Positions 44,267 to 51,250 of a DNA stretch of 64,000 nucleotides are shown here, piece by piece. Numbering within the stretch: position 1 is the stretch's first letter; every line of letters begins with the position of its first letter. The notes beneath the pieces are model-generated. The model saw only the letters and a program-made list of their open reading frames with translations, searched no databases and was not told the origin of the DNA. The position numbers and the translations under genes were made by a program. The stretch spans positions 1-64,000 of the forward strand of contig JARGFU010000016.1 in the NCBI GenBank assembly GCA_029210625.1. Direction: 5' to 3'. Source of the DNA: Deltaproteobacteria bacterium (lineage in GTDB: Bacteria; Myxococcota; Myxococcia; SLRQ01).

Positions 44267-44799
44267 GGCGGCTGCCCCGGCGCTTCTTCGCCCGGGACAC
44301 CCGCGAGGTCGCCCGGGCCCTGCTGGGCTGCACCCTGGTCCACCGCCAGCCGGCGGGCTCGCTGCGCGCCCGCATCGTCGAGACCGAGGCCTACCACGGC
44401 CCGGACGATCAGGCCTCGCACGCCCGGCGCGGCCCGACGAGGCGGGCGGCGATCATGTTCGGTCCCCCGGGGGTGGCCTACGTCTACCTGATCTACGGGA
44501 TGCACCACTGCCTCAACGTGGTGACCGGCGAGGAGGGCTTCCCCTCCGCCGTGCTGATCCGCGGAGTCGAGCTCGCAGGGGACCGGATCGATGGACCCGG
44601 ACGGCTCACGAAGGCGCTCGGCATCACGCGAGAGGCACACAACGGTGCGACGCTCATCGGGGCGTCCGCCGAGATCCTGATCGAGGGACCCGGTCGGATC
44701 GAGCCCGGTGAGAAGATCGTCACGGGTCCACGGGTCGGGGTCGACTACGCGGGGGCGTGGGCGAGGAAGCCCTGGCGGTACCGGCTCCTGAAGCGCTAG
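44263..44799 (+). CDS. mpg: DNA-3-methyladenine (alkylbase) glycosylase, AAG/MPG family
   Basis: 178 aa. AAG-family motifs: [16 protein letters not shown], the catalytic Glu in [19 protein letters not shown], then [20 protein letters not shown] and LIRGVE. It removes alkylated purines in base excision repair. GTG 44263 was chosen because it makes a GTGA overlap with the methyltransferase stop, matching the ATGA overlap before it; TTG 44254 is the alternative. Its last stop shares CTAG with the converging TldE gene. Confidence 0.9.
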   Translation: MRRLPRRFFARDTREVARALLGCTLVHRQPAGSLRARIVETEAYHGPDDQASHARRGPTRRAAIMFGPPGVAYVYLIYGMHHCLNVVTGEEGFPSAVLIRGVELAGDRIDGPGRLTKALGITREAHNGATLIGASAEILIEGPGRIEPGEKIVTGPRVGVDYAGAWARKPWRYRLLKR

Positions 44800-46184
44800 C
44801 CGATGTCCAGGTGCGTCAGCACCCAGGGGAACTTCCCGCTCCCCGTCACCTTCTGCTCGGCGGAGAGCGTCACCTCGCCGAGCATCCCCTTGCTCTCACC
44901 CTCGGGGAAGAGGTGCCCGGCCACGTTCCAGCGGCCCGGCGCCAGCATCCCGGTGAGCTCGCCCTTCTCGATGGCGAAGCCGTCGTAGACGGTGGTGGAG
45001 AAGGCGGCCCGCGCCCGGTCGGCGCCGTGGATCCCCAGGCAGGCGTAGAGGAAGATCCCCCGCTCCACGCCGGCGATCAGCTCCTCGAGCGGCGTCGCCC
45101 CCGGCGCCATCACCAGGCCCGAGAGCTTGTCGCGGATCGGCGCCTCGGAGAGCTCCTCCACCAGCATCGGCGCGCGGTAGCCGTTCCCGGTCGAGGCGAA
45201 GCCCTCACCGGCCTCCAGCGCCGAGCGGCGGCTGTAGATCAGGGCGCCAACCTTCCCGGCCTCGACCAGGGGGGTCGCCCGGGTGGCGATGAGCTCGTCG
45301 TCGCAGGGGCGCCGGCTCGAGAGGCCCTCCTCGATCCCGCTGTCCAGGAGGGTGATCGCCGGATCCCAGACCGCCTGGCCGGCGCGAAGATCGGTCATCC
45401 CCGCGTTGCGCGAGCTGCCGAGGAACTTCTCCGCGGCCGCGTAGCGCAGCATGGTCTCCAGCTGCCGCGGGTGGAGGATCACCGGCAGGGGCTGGCCGCC
45501 GCCGGCCCCGAGCTCCGAGGGGGTCAGGCTCCGGGGGAGGATCTCGGAGAGGGTCGTGGCGCCCAGGGCGCCCACCCGCTCCACGGTCGCGGCGTCGGGG
45601 GCCCGCTCGAGGTGCTCGACCTTGTAGTGGCTGCTGTCGATCTGGGTGAAGGCGCCGCCGGAGCTGCGCTTGAAGGCCGCGCGGCCCCCGCGGGTGGCCA
45701 GGGCGAGCCAGGAGGTGCCGAAGGAGACCCCGCCCTCGAGGGAGGTGAGCGTCGCGCCCTCCCGCGCCGCGTCGGCGGCGAAGGTGCGGTCGCGGATCGT
45801 GGCGGCGAGGTCGCGCAGCCGCTCGGGCTCTCGCGCCCAGGGCTCCCAGTCCTCGTCGTGGCCCGAGCCGTCCGGGGCGAACTCGCCCACCCCGAAGCTC
45901 TCGAGGGGCGTCGCCTGCGCCGCCCCGAGGGCCGCCTCGATCGCCCGGACGTTCTCCTCGATATCGAGGCTGCTGGTGGCCGCCACGGCCAGGCCCTTCT
46001 CGGTGAGCGCGCGCAGGCCGACGCTGACCCGGCCGAGGGCGAGCTCGGGGGCGAGCTCGCGGTTCTTGATCTCGTAGCCGAAGCCGTCGCTCCGGCTGAC
46101 CCGCACCTCGATGTCGCGGGTCTTGCCTTCGAGCCGGGAGACGATGGCCTCGGCCACCGCGGAGAGCTGCTCCAGGGTCTTCAT
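44796..46184 (-). CDS. pmbA: TldE/PmbA protease-complex subunit
   Basis: 462 aa, usual length for the non-catalytic partner in the TldD/TldE metalloprotease. Characteristic stretches: [37 protein letters not shown]-like core, and [18 protein letters not shown]. It lacks a zinc-binding HExxxH. With TldD (the next gene upstream) it forms the complex that matures peptides and degrades unfolded ones, within the cytoplasm. The gap to TldD is 18 bp, so they are one operon. Confidence 0.9.
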   Translation of the reverse strand: MKTLEQLSAVAEAIVSRLEGKTRDIEVRVSRSDGFGYEIKNRELAPELALGRVSVGLRALTEKGLAVAATSSLDIEENVRAIEAALGAAQATPLESFGVGEFAPDGSGHDEDWEPWAREPERLRDLAATIRDRTFAADAAREGATLTSLEGGVSFGTSWLALATRGGRAAFKRSSGGAFTQIDSSHYKVEHLERAPDAATVERVGALGATTLSEILPRSLTPSELGAGGGQPLPVILHPRQLETMLRYAAAEKFLGSSRNAGMTDLRAGQAVWDPAITLLDSGIEEGLSSRRPCDDELIATRATPLVEAGKVGALIYSRRSALEAGEGFASTGNGYRAPMLVEELSEAPIRDKLSGLVMAPGATPLEELIAGVERGIFLYACLGIHGADRARAAFSTTVYDGFAIEKGELTGMLAPGRWNVAGHLFPEGESKGMLGEVTLSAEQKVTGSGKFPWVLTHLDIG

Positions 46185-46202
46185 CTTGTCTTCCCTCGCT
46201 CG

Positions 46203-47756
46203 CTACCAGCCGATGGTGATGGCGTCGGTGCGGCGGATCCGGGTGACGGGTCCGCCGTCGGTGACGGTCTTGGTCTGGCCCTTGCCGCAGAAGCCGGGGT
46301 CGTCGCACTTGAGGGGGCCGGCGAAGGCCTCGACCCCCTCGAGGGCCGTGACCGTCCGGACGGTGAGGTTCGCCGGCAGCAGCACCTCGTCGGTGAGCTT
46401 TCCGTCGCGGATCAGGCGGCAGTACTGGATGTTGGTGCTCATCCCGTCCTTGCTGACCGCGCCGCCCTTGCTGCCCTCGAGGTAGACCCCCAGGGTGATC
46501 CCCTCGAAGAGGGGCTCGAGGTCCTCGTGCCAGGGCGCGCCCTCGGCCGGGTAGAGGTAGGTGTTGGTCATGCGGGGGATGCGCGGATCGCCCAGCTCGG
46601 AGAAGCCGCGGCCGTTGGGCACCACCCCGAAGTGGTGGGCGGTCTCCCGGCTGTGGAGCATGTCCACGATGCGGCCGTCCTTCACCAGGCGGACCGGCTG
46701 CACCTCGACCCCCTCGTCGTCGATGTAGTGGGTGCCGAAGCCGCCGTCGAGCTCGAAGCTGCCGTCGGGGCGGCGCACCTGGCCGTCGTAGAGGTCGACC
46801 ACCGGCGTGCCCAGGGGATCGCGGGCCGGCTTGCCGTCCTTCTCCACCAGCCCCGAGCCGCCCTCCTTGATGATGTCGGCCTCGAAGTTGTGGCCCTGCG
46901 CCTCGTGCACGAAGACCATCGCCGTGCTGTCGAGCACCAGGTGGGTCAGGGAGGAGAGCTCCTCGGTGGAGAGCTTGCGGCCGCCCTGCAGCTCCACGGC
47001 CTTGCGCAGGTAGCGGCCGAGGCGCTCGCGGTGCTCACCGCGCAGCCCCTCGCCCTCGGCGTCGAAGAGGAAGTCGAGGGGGAGGATCTCGCCGATCCGC
47101 GCCCGCTGCTCGGTGATCTTCCCGCTCTCGCGGTCCTTCACCTTCACGGACATCGAGAGGTAGGTGCTCGGCAGGATCTGGGTCTTGAGGACGCCCTCGC
47201 TGTCGGCGATGAACTTCTCCTCGATCTGGCTGTAGCACCACAGCTCGGTGCCGATCTCGAGCCGCTCCCGCAGGGCCTCGGGGGCCGCGAGGCGCTGCTC
47301 CTCGGCCAGCCGGTCGATCTCGCTGGCGAGCTTGCCGAGCATCTGCGCCAGGTCGACGTCCCGCAGGTCGAGGGGCACCGGCTTGCCGTAGCGCTCCCGG
47401 CCGGGGTTGGGGATCGGCGCCAGCCCGAAACCGGGGTTGGGCTCCTGCAGCTGGAGCGCGTGGACCGCGAAGGCCAGGTTCTCCTCGAGGTCGGCGAAGG
47501 GCAGGAGGCCCACCGAGAGCTCGAGCTTCCGCCCCTCCTCTCCGACCAGGCGCAGCTGCAGCGCCCCCTTGGAGGTGAAGGGCTTGACGATCTCCTCCCC
47601 GCTGATCAGCCGGTTGTACTCGGCCTTCGCGATCTCCTCGATGAGCAGGTCGGCGTAGACCACCTTGCCCTCGAGCCAGGCGAAGATCTCCCGGGCCAGC
47701 TGCCGGTGGCGCTCCTCGTGGGAGAGGGTGAGCTCCTGCGTTCCGTTCGTCGTCAT
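46203..47756 (-). CDS. tldD: TldD-family zinc metalloprotease subunit
   Basis: 517 aa. Zinc motif HEAQGHNFE (~285-293), of the HExxxH TldD type, preceded by VLDSTAMVFV. GRGFSELGDPRIPRMTNTYL and the C-terminal CDDPGFCGKGQ are further family features. Forms a hetero-oligomeric protease with the downstream TldE. The ATG at 47756 is about 78 bp downstream of a candidate terminator belonging to an RNA element read in the same direction, raising the possibility of leader control. Confidence 0.9.
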   Translation of the reverse strand: MTTNGTQELTLSHEERHRQLAREIFAWLEGKVVYADLLIEEIAKAEYNRLISGEEIVKPFTSKGALQLRLVGEEGRKLELSVGLLPFADLEENLAFAVHALQLQEPNPGFGLAPIPNPGRERYGKPVPLDLRDVDLAQMLGKLASEIDRLAEEQRLAAPEALRERLEIGTELWCYSQIEEKFIADSEGVLKTQILPSTYLSMSVKVKDRESGKITEQRARIGEILPLDFLFDAEGEGLRGEHRERLGRYLRKAVELQGGRKLSTEELSSLTHLVLDSTAMVFVHEAQGHNFEADIIKEGGSGLVEKDGKPARDPLGTPVVDLYDGQVRRPDGSFELDGGFGTHYIDDEGVEVQPVRLVKDGRIVDMLHSRETAHHFGVVPNGRGFSELGDPRIPRMTNTYLYPAEGAPWHEDLEPLFEGITLGVYLEGSKGGAVSKDGMSTNIQYCRLIRDGKLTDEVLLPANLTVRTVTALEGVEAFAGPLKCDDPGFCGKGQTKTVTDGGPVTRIRRTDAITIGW

Positions 47757-47833
47757 GGGCCGGCAGTCTAGTCCCTACCCCCGGGATTTTCCGACCCGGT
47801 TGCGAGATTGCAGTCAGGTGGTCGGCGCCGGGC

Positions 47834-47936
47834 AAAAAAAAGGACCCCGAGGGACCCGGTGACGCGCGGGGGGGCGTCGCGCCTACCGGACCTTCTCGAG
47901 GTCCAAGAGTCGTACGAGGTATTCCCCGACGATTTC
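47834..47936 (-). ncRNA. Candidate ~100-nt structured small RNA or leader upstream of tldD
   Basis: On the minus strand four stem-loops follow each other. SL1, 47932-47910: 9 bp with one bulge and an AATA loop. SL2, 47904-47888: GGACCT/AGGTCC with loop CGAGA. SL3, 47878-47861: GACGC/GCGTC. SL4, 47857-47842: GGGTCC-CTCG-GGGTCC, pairing through two G-U. SL4 is followed by eight Ts (47841-47834), a classic intrinsic terminator. A promoter-like TATAGT (47947-47942) lies just upstream. No convincing ORF covers it. It could be an independent sRNA or an attenuator leader of tldD. The family is not recognised. Confidence 0.5.
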
Positions 47937-47941
47937 AGTGG

Positions 47942-47969
47942 ACTATACCACCGGGATTCGTCCAGCAAA
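47942..47969 (-). promoter_or_regulatory. Candidate sigma-70-type promoter of the small RNA
   Basis: TATAGT at 47947-47942 (minus) with TTTGCT/TTGCTG at about 47969-47963, 15-16 bp apart, within an unusually AT-rich patch. The -10 is good, the -35 weak. Confidence 0.45.
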
Positions 47970-48166
47970 ACTGGATTTTTTCAACCGGTGAAGATGCCCG
48001 GAATCACGGGGCAAAAGAAAGGGGCCCGGGCGCGAACCGGCCCCCCCGGACCACAACGGATCGCACCCGGACCCGCATAACACTGATTCGTGGGCCAGGA
48101 TAGGTGAGCCCGGGGCAGGCGTCTGTGACCTGCCTCACGCCGCCGGAAAAAATCCCGCCGGCAGGC
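47970..48166. other. Intergenic stretch without a gene
   Basis: The rest of the ~410-bp gap between the tldD gene and the coiled-coil gene. It holds an AT-rich patch upstream of the small-RNA promoter, G/C-rich runs, and the terminator of the coiled-coil gene at its right end. Short open frames here have no ribosome site and are not supported. Confidence 0.6.
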
Positions 48167-48174
48167 TCAGCCGG
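48147..48174 (-). terminator. Weak intrinsic terminator of the coiled-coil gene
   Basis: Minus strand: CCGGC - TGAGCCT - GCCGG (48174-48158, the stop codon in the loop) followed by CGGGA and six Ts (48152-48147). The stem is only 5 bp, so strength is uncertain. Confidence 0.4.
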
Positions 48175-48844
48175 TCCGGGGCACGGCCTTCAGGACGGCC
48201 TTGCCGCCCTTGATCACCACCTTGAAGTCCACGGCCTTGGCGCCGTGCTTCGCCTTGATGGCGGGGATCTGCTTGTTGAGGCTCTTGCGCATGGCCTCCA
48301 TGCTGATCCCGGAGGTGTCCTCCTTGCACCGCTTCTTGGCGGTGACGAAGGCGCTGTAGAGCGCCTCGAGCTTGGCGTCGGAGATGCTTCCGCCGCCCTC
48401 GGAGGTGGGCCGGGAGGGCCGCTTCCTCGCGCCGCCCCGCGCCTCGTCCCGCAGGGCCTCGGCCGCGGCGACGCCCTTCTGCTGGGTCTCGGCCAGCTCC
48501 TCGAGCTCCCGCTGCTGCTCGCGGCTGGCGCGCATCTTCGCCTTGAAGACGTCGCGGTGGTAGCGCCCCTCCTCGATCTCCACGATGGTGCGCAGCCACA
48601 TCCGCTCGTAGGCGAGGAACTTGTTCCAGAGGGAGTTGAGCCGGAACTTCAGCGCGGTGTTGCGGACGTTCTCGCGCTTGAGGGCCTGGATCTGCTGCTT
48701 GATCAGATCGCGGTCCTCGCGGGGCTCCTTCCGGTCGATGCCCAGGAAGTAGAGCTCGTGTCGCCGCTGCAGCGCCGCGACGGCCGCGTCCAGCTCCTTG
48801 AGGAGCCCCTCGATACGCGCGTTGGCTTCCAGCTTTCTGTTCAC
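48167..48844 (-). CDS. Coiled-coil protein with a conserved myxobacterial C-terminal domain
   Basis: 225 aa, no signal peptide. Residues 1-130 are charged helices, likely coiled coil (RIEGLLKELDAAVAALQRR, KLIKQQIQALKREN-like). The C-terminal ~65 residues, LEALYSAFVTAKKRCKEDTS through VDFKVVIKGGKAVLKAVP, match a compact domain I have seen at the end of several myxobacterial proteins (MXAN_5187-type C-terminus). Function is unknown. It stands apart from its neighbours, with a terminator after it. Confidence 0.7.
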   Translation of the reverse strand: MNRKLEANARIEGLLKELDAAVAALQRRHELYFLGIDRKEPREDRDLIKQQIQALKRENVRNTALKFRLNSLWNKFLAYERMWLRTIVEIEEGRYHRDVFKAKMRASREQQRELEELAETQQKGVAAAEALRDEARGGARKRPSRPTSEGGGSISDAKLEALYSAFVTAKKRCKEDTSGISMEAMRKSLNKQIPAIKAKHGAKAVDFKVVIKGGKAVLKAVPRTG

Positions 48845-48864
48845 GGTTCCGATATTCTATCGAA

Positions 48865-49989
48865 TCAGGTCGCCGCTGCGCCAGTTGGACCTTGCCCCTC
48901 GCCCGCGCGGCCGCGCCGGCGCCGCAGGAACACCAGCAGCCCGACCCCGAGGGCCGCCACCCCGAAGGAGATGATCTGGGAGGTGGAGAGCATCACCGGA
49001 TCCTCGGCCGGCCAGCGGAAGAGCAGCCCGCGCTCCCAGTCTCCCCGGAAGGTCTCGTTGAGGGTCCGGAAGAGGGGATAGAGGATGAAGTAGAAGATCA
49101 GCACCTGCCCGTTGAAGCGCTTGCGCCGCTGCAGCCAGATCAGGGCGAAGAAGATCAGCAGCACCCCGAGGCTCTCGAAGAGCTGGGTGGGGTAGAGGGC
49201 CTGGGTCGTCCACTCGCCGGCGTGCTGGACGTGCTCGTCGATCGGGGTCTGGAGGTAGGCCAGGGAGCGGTTGGGGAAGTAGGTGGCGAAGGGGCTCGCG
49301 GGATCGCAGGCCTTCCCCCAGCAGCAGCCGGCGGCGAAGCAGCCGAGGCGGCCGAAGAAGTGCCCGATGGGCGCGGCCAGCACGATCACGTCGATGTAGC
49401 GGAAGTAGGGGAGCTTGTTCCGCCAGAGGTAATAGGTCGCCGTGGCGAAGGCCCCCAGGAGGCCGCCGAAGAAGACCAGCCCTCCGCGCCAGACGATCAG
49501 GAGGTTGGGGACCCGAAGGCCCTCGGGGCCGCCCAGGCGCAGGTCGGCCGAGTAGAAGTTCTCGCCGAAGTACTGGTCGAGGTTCACCAGGATGAAGAGG
49601 AGGCGGGCGCCCACCAGGCCCGAGACGAGCAGCCAGAAGGCCAGGTCCAGGAGGCGGTCGGCGTCCAGGCCGCTGCGGCGCCCCTCGCGGGTGGCGACCG
49701 TGATGCCCGAGACGAAGGCGATCGCCATCATCACCCCGTAGGTGTGCAGGGGGAGGGTCACCTCACCGGCCCAGGTCCAGGGCCGCAGGACCGCGCCGAC
49801 CAGCAGGAGGAGCCCCGCCAGCCAGATACCCCCCTCCTTGAGGGGCTTTCGCGGATCCTCCTCGAAGCCGTCCCGCACGTCCTGCCAGGCGCGGAAGGCG
49901 TAGAAGGCCGGGATCGCCAGGGCCAGCCCGAAGAGCAGCCAGGTCGCGACCGGAGGGGTCAGCCTCAACTCGAAGAGAACGGGCAGCAC
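48865..49989 (-). CDS. lgt: Prolipoprotein diacylglyceryl transferase
   Basis: 374 aa with about seven or eight TM helices. The Lgt signature is present: HFFGRLGCFAAGCCWGKACD, with the essential GRxGxF pattern, plus LHTYGVMMAIAF (H-Y-G region) and YPTQLFESLG. It transfers diacylglycerol to the lipobox Cys, the first step in lipoprotein maturation. The N-terminus is ~75 residues longer than in E. coli Lgt, adding two TM helices. It is followed in the same direction by nothing within 20 bp and preceded by two lspA genes, an unusual complete maturation cluster. Confidence 0.92.
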   Translation of the reverse strand: MLPVLFELRLTPPVATWLLFGLALAIPAFYAFRAWQDVRDGFEEDPRKPLKEGGIWLAGLLLLVGAVLRPWTWAGEVTLPLHTYGVMMAIAFVSGITVATREGRRSGLDADRLLDLAFWLLVSGLVGARLLFILVNLDQYFGENFYSADLRLGGPEGLRVPNLLIVWRGGLVFFGGLLGAFATATYYLWRNKLPYFRYIDVIVLAAPIGHFFGRLGCFAAGCCWGKACDPASPFATYFPNRSLAYLQTPIDEHVQHAGEWTTQALYPTQLFESLGVLLIFFALIWLQRRKRFNGQVLIFYFILYPLFRTLNETFRGDWERGLLFRWPAEDPVMLSTSQIISFGVAALGVGLLVFLRRRRGRAGEGQGPTGAAAT

Positions 49990-50000
49990 GGATCGTCTAC

Positions 50001-50669
50001 CTAGCTTTCGAGGGGTTCCGGCCCGGAGCCACCCGGCTCGACGTCCGCCTCAGCCTCAGCCTCAGCCTCCGCCTCAGCGGCTCCTCCCGCGTCTCGCTCC
50101 ACCACCGGCTGCGACAGGAACACCAGCGTCAAGACGCCGACCACGATCCCCACGTCCGCGATGTTGAACGCTGGCCAGTGATAGGGGCCCCAGTGCCAGT
50201 CGATGAAGTCGATGACGTAGCCGTGGGCGATCCGATCCGTCAGGTTGCCGATGGCGCCGCCGAAGACCATGGAGAGGGCCAGGAGGTGGAGGCGGGGGAA
50301 GCGCAGGGGCTGGAGGACCGAGCGCGAGGCCATCCAGAGGAGGCCGATGGCCGCGAGGATCGCCACGGCCACGAAGACGAAGCGGCGCAGCCCCAGGGGG
50401 GTGCCGTTGAGCAGGCCGAAGGCCCCGGCGGGGTTCTGCACGTAGACGTGGTTCCAGAGCCCCTCGATCACCACGTGGGGCACCCGGGCATAGGCGTAGA
50501 GCTCGTCGGTGCCGAAGTAGAGGCCGATCCGCTCGCCAAAGGACGCCGTGGAGGGCATCAGGCGGGTCAGCCGGGCGACGGCCAGGTACTTGGTCACCTG
50601 GTCGAAGAGGCCCCAGGCCAGGCCGCCGGCGAGCACGATGAGTGCTGCTCTGGTTCTCGATGAAGTCAT
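50001..50669 (-). CDS. lspA: Signal peptidase II, second tandem copy
   Basis: 222 aa. Catalytic Asp residues are in GNLTDR and FNIADVG. TM helices and the NPAGAFGL region match LspA, which cleaves the signal peptide ahead of the lipidated Cys. The C-terminus has a low-complexity Ala-Glu tail (AEAEAEAEAEADVEPG) not usual in LspA. The ATG overlaps the stop of the first lspA copy (ATGA). A ~30-residue insertion follows TM1 in both copies. Confidence 0.9.
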   Translation of the reverse strand: MTSSRTRAALIVLAGGLAWGLFDQVTKYLAVARLTRLMPSTASFGERIGLYFGTDELYAYARVPHVVIEGLWNHVYVQNPAGAFGLLNGTPLGLRRFVFVAVAILAAIGLLWMASRSVLQPLRFPRLHLLALSMVFGGAIGNLTDRIAHGYVIDFIDWHWGPYHWPAFNIADVGIVVGVLTLVFLSQPVVERDAGGAAEAEAEAEAEADVEPGGSGPEPLES

Positions 50670-51250
50670 GTCTGGAAGGCTTCCCGCCCGATGGATACCA
50701 GGAGCACCGCTGCGCCGCAGGAAATTCCCGCGTCGGCGATGTTGAAGGTGGCGATGTTCAGCCACCAGGGCATCCGGTAGAGCAGGTCGATGAAGTCGAT
50801 GACGTAGAGGTGGGCCGCCCGGTCGATGAAGTTGCCGACGGCTCCCCCGAGGATGGCCCCCAGGGCGACCATCCGCCAGGGCGCCTCTCGGGGCAGCCGC
50901 CAGGCGAAGACCCCGACGAAGGCCGCCGCGAGGATCATCGAGAGGACGAAGAAGACCTTGCGGAAGCGGGCCGGGGCCGAGTCGAAGAGGGAGAAGGCCG
51001 CGCCCGTGTTCTCGGTGTAGCGGTGGCTCCAGACGCCCGGGATCACGATGGCGGCCGGGCGGGCGAGGTGCTCCAGCTGGCTCTCGCCGTAGAACTGGGC
51101 CACCCGCTCACCGAGGGCCTCGGTGCCGCTGCGCTCGAAGACCGCCGTGAGGTCGCGCACCGCGAGGTACTTCGTGGCCTGATCGGCGAGCAGCACCGCG
51201 ACCGCCACGCCGAGGACCAGGAGTGCCTTGGGGGGTGCCCTTCGGCTCAA
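50666..51250 (-). CDS. lspA: Signal peptidase II, first tandem copy
   Basis: 194 aa. Catalytic motifs GNFIDR and FNIADAG, TENTGAAFSLF before TM2. The start is inferred as TTG 51250, which overlaps the ileS stop as TTGA, the same 4-bp arrangement seen between the two lspA copies; no ATG lies upstream of the first TM helix. The protein then begins SRRAPPKALLVLGVAVAVLL. The two LspA copies are clearly diverged, not a recent duplication. Confidence 0.88.
   Translation of the reverse strand: MSRRAPPKALLVLGVAVAVLLADQATKYLAVRDLTAVFERSGTEALGERVAQFYGESQLEHLARPAAIVIPGVWSHRYTENTGAAFSLFDSAPARFRKVFFVLSMILAAAFVGVFAWRLPREAPWRMVALGAILGGAVGNFIDRAAHLYVIDFIDLLYRMPWWLNIATFNIADAGISCGAAVLLVSIGREAFQT

Noticed and set aside
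47808-48080. Plus-strand frame of 90 codons in the tldD upstream gap
   Set aside because: Starts with TTG without a ribosome site, has atypical codon use and overlaps the RNA candidate whose structure explains the sequence better.
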